DNA of 64,000 nucleotides. Source: Anaeromyces robustus. Taxonomy: Eukaryota > Neocallimastigomycota > Neocallimastigomycetes > Neocallimastigales > Neocallimastigaceae. Location: NCBI GenBank assembly GCA_002104895.1, contig MCFG01000232.1, positions 15,001 to 79,000 of the forward strand, in the 5' to 3' direction. Position numbers and translations under genes: made by a program. The stretch's first letter is position 1. Every line of letters starts with the position of its first letter. The notes under the pieces were generated by a model. It was given only the letters and a program-made list of their open reading frames with translations. It was not told the DNA's origin and did no database searches. Shown here piece by piece: positions 21,062 to 34,700 of this stretch.

Positions 21062-23362
21062 TTAATCAAAAATTATATTTTTTTCGTTGGCATAATTCGT
21101 GAGTAATTGAATAATTTCATTATTATTGTGTTGAATTGCTGTTGATAAAAATATATTATTTCCTTCTTTATCCTTTTCATTTATTTCTAAAATGATCTTC
21201 ATTTTATCAGCATAATCTATAAGTAATTTAACAAGTTCTGTATTGTTAGTGTTGATAGTGAATAAAAGTAAAGATTGGTTATCTTTACCTTTTTCATTAA
21301 TATTTATAACTATATTATTTTTATTATAATAAGTTAGGAGAGTATTAATCATTTTAATATTATTAATAGATATGGTATATTCCACAAGCAATTTAATGAT
21401 TTCAACACTATTTTTATGGGTGTTATTTAATAATGGAGAATCAAAATATCTTTCCCAATATTCACCTTTAATATTTTCATTTTCATTTTCATTTTCATTT
21501 TCACCTTTATCTTTATCTTTATCTTTATCTTCATCTTCATCTTCATCTTCATCTTCACTATAACAATTATATAAAAATTCCTCCAAACTTTTTCCATTTC
21601 CAATAATTTTTAAAATAATATTATTATTTTTGGCATAATCTATGAGCATTTGAACAATTTCAATATTATCCATATGAATTGCTAATAAAAGTGGAGAATC
21701 ACAAAATTTATACCATATTGTTCCATTATTATTAATATCTAAAATGATATTGTTTTTATTAGCATGATCAAAAATTAATTTGACGGTTTCAGTTTCATTA
21801 TCACCAATAGAATATAATAGTGGATAACAAAAAGTTTCATTACTATTATCTTCATAAAAATTTTTACTATTAATATCTAAAACAATATTATTTTGATTAG
21901 CATAGTCAAATAATAATTTTTTTGTCATTATTGTTTCATGATTAATAATAGATGTCCATATTGGATAATCATATCTATTTTTTTCATTAATTTCTAAAAT
22001 GATATTTTTTTTATTGGCATAATCTATAAGTACTTCAATTTTTTCAGATTTAATATCTTTTTTAGTACTTCCAATATAATAACCATCAGAATAACTCATT
22101 GAAATAGATAAAATTGGATAATCACCATTTTCATTTTTATCATTAATTCTTAAAATAAAGTTATTTTTATCGGCATAATCCATAAGTAATCTAATCAATT
22201 TCACCGATTCCTTAAAACAACCCCAACAGGCACATAAAAATGGATAATCACCTTCATTATTTTTATCATTAATTTTTAAAACAATATTATTTTTATTAGC
22301 ATATTTCATGAGTAATTGAATCAATCCAATTTTACCTTCCCAGTTTTTAATAGCATTTAAAAGAGGGTAATCACCATCTTCATTTTTATCATTAATTTTC
22401 AAAATGATATTATTTTTATTAGCATAATTAATGAGTAATTTTATCAATTTAATGCTACTATCACATCCTATACTTAAACATGCTAAAAGTGGAAAATTTT
22501 CTTTTTTATTTTTTTCATTCATTTCCAAAACGATGTTATTTTTATTTGAATAATCAAATAATAAGTTTACCACTTCGATATTTTCTTTTTGACAAGCCAA
22601 TAAAAGTGGATAGTTACCATTTTGGTCTTTTTCATTCAAATTTAAACTTATATTATATTGATTCAAATATTTCATTAAAAGTTTTATTTCATTTAATTCT
22701 TCGTCAGAATAATAATAACAATAATCTAAATCGACACCCGAAAAACAATGATATAATAAATCTTTCCATGGAATTTTAAATTTTTCTTTTTTTATTAGTT
22801 TATTAATTTCATTATTACTAATAATTTGTCTATTTTTATAATAAAATAATAAATTTAAAATAAATTTATTATCAAAAATATAGTTTTCTAATATGAAATT
22901 TAAAAAATTTATTTTCTTCAATTTCAATAATGTTTCAATAAAGCTGACTGATAATTGTATTGTAAGTTCATTTCTTAAAATATTTTTTAACTTTTTTGGA
23001 CATGTTTTTTTGTAATCATATAATGATGCAATTTGTTCAGTCACCTTACTCAAAGTAACTTCATTTTGGAAAATGTAATTTAAAATGAAAGGATTATTTT
23101 CTATTAAAAATTTGAAATTTTCTTTTGTATCATATTCATTTAAAAGTTCAAAAGAATTAAAATTATTACTTTTAATTGCTATTTTATACAAATTATTATC
23201 AATAATTATTTCATTTCTATTGTTATTATTTCTTAAAAACTTTTTCAATTTTTCATTTTTATTTTGTTTTATTAAATCATAAATTATTTGATTTGTTTCA
23301 TTTTTATGATTTATTACATTGTTATTATTTTCATTGTTGTCAATATAACTATCCATAACCAT
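21062..23362 (-). CDS. ankyrin-repeat protein, single exon, 766 residues
   Basis: The protein begins with an Asn-rich segment (~1-30) and a weakly repetitive helical region to about residue 230. At least ten diverged ankyrin-type repeats follow. The recurring pattern is LLxxYANKNNIxLxINxKNxxGxYPLLxA, spaced about 36-45 residues. Around residues 600-635 the array is interrupted by an acidic/charged run in which ED, KD and EN dipeptides succeed each other (21467-21558), clearly slippage-derived. No signal peptide, membrane segment or enzyme domain is seen. Ankyrin repeats bind partner proteins; the partner cannot be inferred. It is intact, unlike the ankyrin copies at 57-59.8 kb, whose repeats (KYLVEHGADVN type) belong to a different sub-family. 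No introns are needed. Confidence 0.88.
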   Translation of the reverse strand: MVMDSYIDNNENNNNVINHKNETNQIIYDLIKQNKNEKLKKFLRNNNNRNEIIIDNNLYKIAIKSNNFNSFELLNEYDTKENFKFLIENNPFILNYIFQNEVTLSKVTEQIASLYDYKKTCPKKLKNILRNELTIQLSVSFIETLLKLKKINFLNFILENYIFDNKFILNLLFYYKNRQIISNNEINKLIKKEKFKIPWKDLLYHCFSGVDLDYCYYYSDEELNEIKLLMKYLNQYNISLNLNEKDQNGNYPLLLACQKENIEVVNLLFDYSNKNNIVLEMNEKNKKENFPLLACLSIGCDSSIKLIKLLINYANKNNIILKINDKNEDGDYPLLNAIKNWEGKIGLIQLLMKYANKNNIVLKINDKNNEGDYPFLCACWGCFKESVKLIRLLMDYADKNNFILRINDKNENGDYPILSISMSYSDGYYIGSTKKDIKSEKIEVLIDYANKKNIILEINEKNRYDYPIWTSIINHETIMTKKLLFDYANQNNIVLDINSKNFYEDNSNETFCYPLLYSIGDNETETVKLIFDHANKNNIILDINNNGTIWYKFCDSPLLLAIHMDNIEIVQMLIDYAKNNNIILKIIGNGKSLEEFLYNCYSEDEDEDEDEDKDKDKDKGENENENENENIKGEYWERYFDSPLLNNTHKNSVEIIKLLVEYTISINNIKMINTLLTYYNKNNIVININEKGKDNQSLLLFTINTNNTELVKLLIDYADKMKIILEINEKDKEGNNIFLSTAIQHNNNEIIQLLTNYANEKNIIFD
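21467..21558 (-). repeat. in-frame hexanucleotide runs inside ankyrin gene
   Basis: Three adjoining runs of 6-bp units encode Glu-Asp, Lys-Asp and Glu-Asn dipeptides. They differ by point changes in one ancestral hexamer, so the coding length here probably varies between strains. Confidence 0.85.
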
Positions 23363-24123
23363 TTTAAATAAAATAAAAATATTAAGTAAATAAATGAAAA
23401 AAAAAATATATATTAATTATTTATTTAAAAAATTTTTTTATTTATATGTATTATTAATTTAAAATTATTGATAATAAATTAAAGAATGTTAGAAATAAAG
23501 GTATATTCTATTTTTATGATATTATAATATTTATTATTATAGAATTATTTATTTATAAAGTATTATAATGTAGTACAATAATATTTATGTAGTAAATTTT
23601 CATTTAGTAAATTATATATAATTAAATAAAATAAAATAAAATAAAATATGTCTACATTTAAGGAATGTTTAAATAAAATAAAAAAAAATTGAAACCTACA
23701 ATTTCATCTCATTCCAAAATTTAGTTTAAAAAAGAATTATTTTAAATAAGTAAAAAAAAAAGAAAAATATAAATTAAGATTGATTTTTCTTTCTTTCTTT
23801 TTTTAAAAAAAAAAATTAGAAAATTCTATACATAAAGTTTGATTATTTTTGCATAATTATAATATTATTATATTATATTTATTTATTTTATACACAAATA
23901 AACTTTATATAATTAATTATCCACTATACCTCCCCTCCTACTTTTATTCATTTTATTGTAAATAAAATTGAATTTTCTTTTTTCTTTACCTAAACCATAT
24001 ACTTTTACCCTATTTTTATATATTTAAATTTATATTTATAAATAAAATATATTTCTCTATCAATACTAAAATTCAATTTATAATTAAAATTATTTAAACA
24101 TATTATATATTTATAATATAAAG

Positions 24124-24231
24124 AATAAAACTTCACATATGTTTATCTATTTATTTAATAAACAGCATTATGTTTATATATATAAAACTTGTTTTTATAT
24201 ATGTAAACATAATACTAATGAAGTTTATCTA
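24124..24231. repeat. nested foldback (hairpin)
   Basis: The inner arms ATTATGTTTATATATATAAA (24167-24186) and its near-perfect complement (24193-24212) are separated by about six bases. The outer arms AATAAAACTTCAC and GAAGTTTATC also pair imperfectly. It could be a small MITE-like relic or a transcribed hairpin; nothing shows which. Confidence 0.5.
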
Positions 24232-24377
24232 TATATATAAATCTAACAGGATATATTTATAAAGTTAAAAAAAATATTTTCATGCTTAATCATAATAAAG
24301 AATTGATTAATTAAAAAAAAATGTACATTTATTCAATAAAATTTTCATAAAATCTCATTAAAACAAAAATTTTATTA

Positions 24378-24487
24378 TAAATAAATAAATAAATAAATAA
24401 ATAAATATATAAATAAATAAATAAATATATATATAAATAAATAAATTAATAAATATAATTAATAAATAAATAAATAAAAAAATATAA

Positions 24488-24542
<55 letters not shown>

Positions 24543-24545
24543 ATA
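24378..24545. repeat. (AAAT)n microsatellite
   Basis: About 165 bp of ATAA/AAAT units with a few TATA interruptions. Confidence 0.9.
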
Positions 24546-25905
24546 TATATTTTATTCCTTAAAAAATGTTTATCCATAATAAATATTTAAATTATTATTA
24601 TTATTATTTATACAATTTTATAATCCTATTTATTTTTATTTTTTTTAGTTTAATATTTTATTTATTATTAATTATGTTTTTTTTTTTTTTTTTTTATTTT
24701 ATGTTTTTTAGAACATTAACATTAATGAATAATTTGAATTATCTTTGTTTTTATTATTAATTCTTTTATTTTGTTTTTGAACTTTTTTTTTTTTTTAATA
24801 TATTTTTAATTTATTAGTTATTATCATTTTGCTTATAATTAAGAAATATAAAATATTTGAAATGTTACACCAAAATAACTTGCCGCAGTTTACATATTTT
24901 TTATGTTAATGTAAAAAATGATAATAGTTTATTAAATAATAAAAACGTGAATATCATCTGTCATTTTCATTTATTTTAATTTATTTAATGTAAACTATAT
25001 TTTTAATTATAATATATGAAATTTTAAAAATAGAAAAATCTATTTATATACAATAAATTTATATTATATAATTAATATATAATTATATATATAATATAAT
25101 ATTTGATAATATTTGATAATTTTTATAATTTTTATGTTTACATAAATGTCTTTTTATATTTTTATATTTTAATGTTTTAATATAATGCTATACGGTATTA
25201 AATAATAATAACAATAACTAAAAAAATAAAAAAAATAAAAGTAATAATAAAAAAAAAAGTAAAAAAAAAAAATAATCTTAATTACTATCAAAATTAATTT
25301 CTTCTTTCAAATGATTTTAACATTTTTGTACACCTTTTTTTTAATTATACTTTTTTATTACTATTATTATTAATTTAAATTGAAATTTTTTTTTTAATAT
25401 AATTTTTAGCATAATATTATATATTAATATAAATAATTAATATAAATATATAAACATTTTATATCTTATAATTCATTATATCAATATATAATAATATATT
25501 ATAATATATTGTAATGTATATTCAACATTTATAGAAAATAATATATTTTAATTAATTATTGTATTTAATATAATAAAAAAAAAGACCTATTTTTTTTTTT
25601 TTTTTTCTAATTTTCTTTAAAGTTATAATATTTTTTACATCCCTCAATCAGAGATATAATTATTACTTTATATATATTATTAAGAAACTTAAGAAAAGAA
25701 AATAGAATTTTTTTTTAAAAAAAAAATATAAAACAGTAATAATATTAACAATACAAAAGTATTATAATAATTAATATTTTTTTTTAAATTCTTACTACAC
25801 AATATTCAACAGAGAATTTAAATTGAAATAATTAATTTATCAAATAATAATTTATAATATATAAACAAGAATTATCAAATAAAATAATAATAGAAAAAAA
25901 GAAAA

Positions 25906-26777
25906 ATGAAATTTTTAAATTTTATTACTTTAACAATTTCATTATTTTCTATCACTACTATTGACGCTCGTAGACTTTTAGTTATACGTCATGGTGAAAA
26001 GATTAGTGATGATTATATTGATTTAAGTGATAGAGGTAATGCTAGAGCTCAATGTTTATATAAAGTTTTTAATTCTAATACAGCTTTTGGTAAACCACAA
26101 AGTATTTATGCAAATAAAAGAGGAAGTGGTTCTCATAGACCATATGATACAGTAAAAACCACTTGCAGATAGCTATGGTCTTAGAGTAAATGAATTTCGT
26201 AAATATGAACCAGAAGTCAATGAATTTGTTAGTGATGTTTTTAAATAAAGATCCTTCAAGTATTATTCTTTTATCTTCAGCTAGAGAATGGATTCCAGTT
26301 TTACTTAAAGCTATAGGTTATAAAATTGATGAAGATTCAGTAGATGATTTTGATAATATATGGGTAATAGAAAATGATGATAAGAAAGGTCATGGTAAAC
26401 TTTCTGTTAAAAAACAAAAAATAGAATCTTGTATAGAATATTATTTAGAACATGGTCATCTTCAACCAGCTAGTAATGCATCCATTAAAAAAACTACTAT
26501 TAAGAAAACGACTATTAAAAAAACATCTAAAAAAACAACATCTAAAAAATCCACTAAAAAAACAACCAAGAGAAAAACTAAAAAATCATCAAAAAAATCA
26601 ACAAAAAAATCCAAATCTAAAACTGTTGTAGCTTCTTCTTCAAATAAATATAGATGTGGACCAAAATTTTATGCTGTTTGTCCAAAGGGATATTGTTGTA
26701 GTAAATATAACTATTGTGGTAGATCTAGAGACCATTGTTATTCAGGATGTCAACCAAGATATGGTTTATGTAAATAA
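25906..26777 (+). pseudogene. secreted histidine-phosphatase-like protein with CBM18, two frameshifts
   Basis: The gene starts with a clear signal peptide (residues 1-21, cleavage after TIDA). A histidine-phosphatase-like domain with VIRHGEK (RHG at ~28-30) and HRPYDTVK follows, then a Thr/Ser/Lys-rich linker. It ends in a hevein-type chitin-binding module with eight Cys (RCGPKFYAVCPKGYCC ... CYSGCQPRYGLCK). The frame changes twice. At ~26153-26162 a run of five A's stands where four would continue into PLADSYGLRVNEF. At ~26245-26250 AAA stands where AA would continue into NKDPSSIILLS. Both are +1 A in short A runs, so assembly error and true pseudogenisation are both possible. SSAREWIP has Arg where I would expect the second catalytic His of the superfamily, so even a whole protein may lack activity. 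Role if expressed: a wall- or chitin-bound extracellular protein, inferred. Confidence 0.7.
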
Positions 26778-27952
26778 TAAATATATTTAATAATTCTTTA
26801 GAATATATAAACAAAAGGAAAAAGAAAAAGAAAAAAAAGAAAAGAAAAGAAAAGAAAAAGAATTGACAGTATCAGAGAAATTGAATGACAATGAATATAT
26901 AACAAAAAAAATTGATAAATATATATATAAATAGTTATAATATATATTTATTTTTCATTTTTTTTTTATTATATACTTTTTTTTTATATTTTAATGTATA
27001 TTTTATTTATTAACGCCTTCATCATACTATATTTTAATAGAATATCTAATTTTTTTTTACGGATTTAATATTATATTAAATATTACAATAGCATTTTCTA
27101 AACAATTCATAAATAGTTTATTTAATTTTCCATAAATTAAATATTTTTTTTTTAAATATCTATTTATTTATTTATTTATTTTTTTTAATTTTTTATATCT
27201 TTTCTTTAAAAAAAGTACTTAAAAAACTGTTGACATTATATAAAAAATATATTATGTATAAAATATTATAAAAAAAAAAATAAAAATAAAAACTAAAATT
27301 AAAATAAAAAATGAAAAATATATTATATAATATTAATAAATATTTAATAAATATTTATTATTTTTTCTAATTAAAACTTTAATAGAATAATAAAAGTATT
27401 TTACTTTAAATGAATTTTTTTTTTATGTATTTATGTAGATATATAGTTAAAAACAATTTTTTTTTTTTTTTTTTTTTTTTTTAGGATGAAAATCAATTCA
27501 AATTCTATATATACCTATTATATAACATTTAACAATAATAATAATAATAATAATAAATAAATAAAAACACTCAAATAAATTACAATATTCTTTTAAAAAA
27601 CAAAAGTTTTCTATGATGATTTTTTGTTGATTTTTTTTTTTTTTTTTTAATTATTTTTTTATTATTATTTTTTTCTTTTTTTCTTTTTCTTTTTTTTTTT
27701 TTTAAAAAAAAATTCTGTATTAATGGTGTTAAAATAAAAACAAATATTTCTTTCTTTCTTTTTCTTTTTTTTTTTTTTTAATATATTATTTATTTATTTA
27801 ATTATTTATTTTTAAATAAAAAAAATATGTATAAATATTTTTTTTATATAAAATGAATAATAAATATATTTGAAATAAAAAGAAATAAAAAAAAAAACAA
27901 AAATATTATTTTTTAAAAACTTATTTTATAGAAATACTTATTAAAAAAAAAT

Positions 27953-27992
<40 letters not shown>

Positions 27993-28717
27993 TTAAAAAA
28001 AAGTTAAAAGAAAAATATATATTGATATAATAATTACTTGCTTAACGAATAAAAAAAAATATACTTAAAATATATGCTTTTTTTTTTTTTTTTTTTTATG
28101 ATATTAAATAAAATTTATGAAAAGAAAAAAAAATCTTTTTTTTTTTTTTTTTTTTTTTGAAATTGTAATTATATTATATATGTAATATAAATCTATATTC
28201 TATTTTTATATAAATATATATATAAATCTATAGGTAGTTAATTTTTTTATTTCTTCTTTCTTCTTTCTTCTTTTCTTTTCTTTTTCTTTTTCTTTATTTT
28301 TATCATTTTCTTCTTCTGGTTCATTCTTCATTATCATCATAATTTTGCTTCTTTTAATTATTTTTCAATTTCTTCTTCTATTTCTTTTAATATATATATA
28401 TATTCTCTTTTTATTCCTTTATAATTTATTATTACTTGATTTTTAATTAATTTTTATATGATTATTTTGTTTAATTATATTTTTATTTGTTTATTTTTAT
28501 TTGTATTTGTATTTTTAGTTTTTGTTTTGTTTTGTTTTCTTTGGTTTGATTTTTTTTTTATTGTTATTTTATTTTTTTTATTTTTTAATTTTTTTTTTTT
28601 TTAATTTTTATTTATATATTTATTTTTTTTACTTTACTTATTTATATTAATATATATAATAATTATTTTTATTATTATTATTTTTTTTTTAATAAAAAAA
28701 AAAAAAAAAAAATTAAT
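26778..28717. other. intergenic, 1.9 kb, convergent 3' regions
   Basis: This holds the 3' sides of the phosphatase/CBM18 gene (+) and the Munc13-like gene (-). It consists of poly(T), poly(A) and purine-rich runs (26814-26862), with no frame or RNA gene recognised. T-tracts of 20-30 nt occur near 27460, 27957-27990, 28078-28097 and 28137-28158. Confidence 0.6.
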
Positions 28718-31700
28718 TTAATCACTTTTATTGAAATTTTCAATTTCTGTATTTACAAATTTATTAGCCTTATCACGTAAAAGTTTAGAATCTTCGGTTT
28801 GACCGTGTATTCTTAAAAGTCTTAAAAGATATATTTTTTGAGTTTTTTCATAATTTTCAATTAATTCACTTATTTTAAGTTGATAATCACGAATAATTAA
28901 TTTTATTTCATCATATAATGGATATTCTGATAATTTAGATTTTGGTATACCAAGTTCATCACCATCGGAATGGAAGAAATTAAATAATATATCTAATGCA
29001 AATTCTATAATACTTATTTGACGAACATTTAATAATTTTCTATCACGATCAATGGCACCATAAAGTTGTGGAATCATTATATTTTCAAGCATAGATAATA
29101 TTTCATACCATGTTTCTAAAATAACTTTTTGAGCCATTTTACCACTTAAATTATTACATAATGTTTCTAAATTCTTATTCAAATAATCGGTTATTGGTTG
29201 TAATTCTTTATCCATTTCATCTTGTGGTATACTTTTATTAGCAACTTTACCAGATACTGTTAATACAACAAAAGATGATGCATAAGCATTAACAAATTGA
29301 TGTGAATTTTGTGTATCATTAGTTCTAATAATCTTAGTGAAAACATCTTTAATATATGGTGTAATACGTGATACTAATTCTCTTATGAAATCATTGGAAG
29401 TACGCATTAATCTTTGTTTAGATTTCTTAAAGAAGAAGGATAAGTTTTCACCTTCACCTTCCATAGTAATACGTATTAAAAGACGACCTTGTGGTTCTAA
29501 TTTTACAACAAGTTCATGAGTTTGATGATCACACCATTTAGAATGGAAACGAATAACTTTCTTACCAATAATGGCATCTGAAGTAAGGAAGGAAGTTTTA
29601 TTATAAATACAAACTTCTAAAGTTTTAGTTGGTACAATAGAGACTTGGAAGGATTCATCCCATCTTGGATTTACATTATCATTAATAATAGAAGTCTTAA
29701 TTAATTCATTATTATTCTTTTTATTATTGTTTTTATTATCATCTGGAACACGAATAATAACATATGGATTAGAAAGACCATTCTTATTATATGGTTTAAG
29801 ATTTTCGGCATAAAGTATTTCAATACAGAAAGTACCAGTAATTTCTTCTGTAGTGAAAAGACGACTACTTGTATCAATGGTATCATTTTCGTCTCCCATA
29901 ACATTTAATTCCTTTATTTGATTGAAAAGTTCATTTAATTGTTCAATAGCTTTTTCAATATTACTTAATTTAATACATGATTTATCCGCAATATCAATTG
30001 GACGTTTTAAAGCTACAAGTCCTTCTTCCTTTTTCATTTCATTCTTTTGCATAGCTTCACAATATTGTTCAATGGCTTTTGTTACAATTCTAGCAAAAGT
30101 AGTTAAAAATTCTGTATATTGTTCAGTATCACTCCATTCTAATCCTTTAATTAAATCTAATTCTTCAAACATAATTTCAAAGAGATCAATAACAGAGGTA
30201 GAGAATGGTTGAGTTTCTGAAGTTTTTTCTAAAGTATCTGTAGCAATGGCAGTTTTTACCCATTCTAAAGTACGATCTTGTTGTACCTTTAACCATGAAA
30301 TAACAAAATCATTAAACCATTTTTCAACATTAAAACCACTACCCATAGAAATACGTTTCAAACTTGGAACAAGAGTAGCATATTGACGATCCATTAAACG
30401 TACACGACGATAAAGTTCAAAAGTAGCCTTACTTGATTCAAGAGCTTCTGGACTTGCTAAACGTTCAGAATTATTTTCTAATTCCTTAATAAAGTTTCTT
30501 AAATAAATTTGTGATGACATACGTACCATATTAATTTCCTTTTTGAAAACATCTTGATAATATTTCAAATCATCTTCAATATCTTCAACAATTAAATCAG
30601 CTAATTTAGCTAAACCAATTAAAATATCTTCAGTATTTTCAACAAATGGTGAACTTAAACCTAAAAGTTTTGTATAACGATTTTCTACATGTTTTGTCAT
30701 TTGGTTTCTAATTTCTTCACGGAAACTAATTGGTAAATCTGGATGATTATCACGATAAAGTTTACTCTTGAAAATAATTCTCCAAAGATATATCGCACTA
30801 GCTAATACACCTTCTGGTTCACATTTAGGGAAGTATTCACGATAATGGCAAACCTGTCTAGAGTGATAAGTAACCATTTGTTCTAATAAATCAATTAAAT
30901 GAGGTTGTTCATAAGATGGTAACCAACCATCAATCTTCATGTAATCATAAAGAACATCAAAAGTAGAAACTACAACATGAATTGGAATTCTATTATTAAC
31001 ATACATATTGAAACTTTCTTCCAAATAACTAATAACAAGGAATGAATCACCTAATACCCATTGTTTACTAAATACCTTCAATAAAATTTTGGCTTCATCA
31101 CTTAAAATTTCTGAAGTTGTTGAACTAGAATTAATTTTTTCTTCATGAATATAAATTAAATCATGATCTAAACAAGATTTTAATAAAATCTTGAATAAAT
31201 GTTTAAAGGATACTTTACAATTAATAAGTTGAGCTTGTAATAATTCATAATCAGATACATCATCTAAAGCATCCTTATTCAAAGATTTTTCTTCTTGTAT
31301 ATCAGAAGCATCACCTACACCAGCTTCAATTAAAACTCTACCACCAGCATATTTATCCTTTTTATCTTTTCTTTTTTCTAAATCATACCATTGTGAAATA
31401 TAACCAACTCTTGCAGATTGATTAATTAAATCACTAATATTAAGCTTAATATGACCTAAAAATTCATCACCATGATCTTTCTTCCAAATCTTTTTCTTTT
31501 CTTTATCCTTTTTATCCCAAACAGCTATATTAATACTTTCAGTTAAATTCTTTGCTTTAACTTCTAAATGTTGATTCCAATATGGATCAAGGGTATTTTC
31601 ACATTTCTCAGTATGGAAAGTATCACCATCAAAACGAACTTCACAATATGGATTACGTGATTTACCATCTTTAGTTGGAATTAAATTTTGAGCTTGAATA

Positions 31701-34700
31701 ACTTTAACAATAATAGAAATTTCTACGGTACCATCTTCTGGATTTTTATTATTATTATTGACATTATTATTAACATTATTATTATTATTATTATTATTTT
31801 TTAATTTCTTTTTTTCTTGTTCATCTATCCATTCTTGTGAAAAACGATAATCTACTAATTGGGCCATAACATCAATAAATGGTCTTTTATCTGTTTTTTC
31901 TTCCCATGTATAATAACCTTCAGCAGAAATGAAATCATCCTTGGTTGGATCTTCATAATTTCTAGTAGTAAGATATTCTATGAAATTATCTCTATAATCT
32001 GGTGAAATATTAAGAGTATCAACATCTTGTTCATTTTCTGTAATATCAGCAATATCACTTGGTAAGAAAGATTTTAATAAACCGCTTTTACCACTAAATG
32101 TAGAAATATTTCCAAATGAAGTATTAGCTGGATCATCTTGGGATAAACCAGTATATACTATTTCAGTGTCATTATCAGTAATAACGGTTGCAGATAATGG
32201 AGAAGATGGTTGAGAAAAGACAGGAACAGGTGAATTTCTTCCATCTCTGCTTCTTTTCTTAATAAATTTAGTATCTAATGGCATAACAGGTTTAGGTGGT
32301 CTTTCATCTATTATAATATTATCATTATTACCAACATTACCTATATTATTATAAATATTATTATTAATATTATTATTAATATTATTAATATTATCAATAT
32401 TATTATTAATATTATTATCAATATTATCAATATTATCAATATTATCAATATTATTATCAATATTATCAATATTATCAATATTATCAATATTATTATCAAT
32501 ATTATCAATATTATCAATATTATCAATATTATTATTAATATTATTATTCAAATTCATATTATTATTAAAATTAATATTATCTATATTATTATTCATATTT
32601 ATATTATTACTAAAAATATTATTATCAAAAGTAATTATAATATTATATTTACCATTAATACTATTCATACTGGTATGATTACCATTAATACCATTAATAC
32701 TATTCATACTGACATGATTACCATTAATACCATTAACATTGTTCATACTGACATGATTACCATTAATACCATTAACGCTGTTCATACTGACATGATTACC
32801 ATTAATACCATTAATACTATTCATACTCATATGATTACCATTCTTATAATCCATAGCATGGTCTTCAATATTAATATTATCATTACTATTACCATTACCA
32901 TTGTTTTTATTATTGACATCTTCATTAGGAATTTCTGAATCTACATTAAGATTTAATACATTTATTTCATTTGTATCAGTATCACTAACAATGATTGAAA
33001 TTTTTCCTTCTTGACTAGCAATACTATGACTAGCAATACTATTCTTTTTTGATGATGATTCAAAACTACTACTAAGAACTTTACTTTTATCATCCCATGG
33101 TCTTGGAGAAATATGACCATCTTCTAAAGATTTAGATATAACTGGATTAATATATAATCTTTCATCATTTTCATCTTCTTCTTCAGTATCGGCTTCATCT
33201 TCCTCTTCAACAACAATATTTGGTTGACGATTTTTATTATTAGTATCTAATACAAGTCCAAGAACATCATTACTACTACGTTTCTTTTTCTTAATTTCAT
33301 CTTGATTATTTTCAGTTATAGGTTCAATGAAATCTTCTTCTACTTCTTCTACTTCTTCAACATCATCTAATTTTTTAGCTTTTTCAGTTTGAGCAGTATT
33401 AAATGTAGAACTAATAGTAGTATCAAGTTCAGTTTCAAGAGTGCTAAAGAAATCATTCATATTAAAAGTAAAAGCAGGTTTACTTTTAATTTTATTTGAA
33501 ACATTACTATTAGTATTAGATCCCATACTATCAGAACGTTTACGTGATGAAAATGAAGAACGACCTACAGAAGATGTATTATCTTCTATATTACTATATG
33601 GTGTAATATCTAAACTATCCTTCTTTTGTTTTAAATTAACACCAAATTCTCTACCAATAGATGAATCCTTAATTGGATTTTTAGTATTATAGTTAATTAT
33701 TGGACTTTCTTCTACATATTGTTTAGTAACTTTAGATTTAGTAATACTTTGACGATGAGTATCTTTAATTTCATAAGTAGAATAGGATGAATCTGTGGTT
33801 TTACTATTTCTTTTATCTTTTCTATCTATAGTCATATTATTAAAGTAATCATCTAATAAATCTAAACTACTTTCATAATCAAATAATTGTTTTGAAGATC
33901 TTCTTGGTTCTGATTTTCCTCTACGCATAAAGGATGGTGTTTGTTTATGATTATGATTTTCACTACGTGGACGTTTAATTGGATCCGGTATAGTTGTATA
34001 ACTAGTGCCAAGATTATTACTTCCTATACTAGTAGTACTTTCATTACGACCATGGCCGTACATACGATTGTACCTTTCACCACTAGAAAAACTAAGATCT
34101 GAAAGGACACTATATTCCCCAGCAACTGTTCTATTCTTAATTTCGTTATAACGAGAATGATGTTGTTTTTCATTATCTTTTGGTGTAACTGGTCTTTCTC
34201 TTGGTGGTCTTTGTGCAGCACTACCTCTAGTCATTTCAGATTGTGAACGACCAACACCTTGATATTGACTCTGAGGATCTCTTGGATCAAATTCACGACT
34301 TAATGGACGACCACGTTGAACGGAATTAGGATTATTATTATTATTTGATCCATTAAGATTATCACTATTGTTAATTGATTTATAAACAAATTCTTGATTT
34401 CTTACTGAAGAAGATCTTGCTGGTCTTTCAATAGAACGTGAAGGTCTACTATTATTTCTACTATTACTACGAGGGGGTGTACTTAACACTACACGTTCAC
34501 GATCTTCAGCATTTATAGATGATGATCTTATAACAGACGAATAATTATTAAAAGGTGGTGGAGATGTCATTCTTATATCGCTTGAATTACGGCGATAATT
34601 AGGTGGTGTTGGTGGTGGTGGTGGAGATGTCATTCTTATGTCACTAGAATTACGGCGATAATTAGGTGGTGTTGGTGGTGGGGGTGGTGATACTATTTTT

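Larger units (their letters stand above)
23363..25905. other. intergenic, 2.5 kb, divergent promoters
   Basis: This lies upstream of both the ankyrin gene (-) and the phosphatase/CBM18 gene (+). It contains an AAAT microsatellite (24378-24545), a long foldback (24124-24231), and a C-rich patch at 23922-23945 (TATACCTCCCCTCCTAC) that is a G-rich element on the ankyrin gene's strand. A frame at 24566-24760 is composed of T-rich codons only and is not a gene. Confidence 0.55.

Noticed and set aside
32341-32938. Ile/Leu and Thr/Ile frames within the Munc13-like gene
   Set aside because: Shadow frames of the Asn-Ile-Asp and NGNHVSM coding repeats on the real strand and frame.
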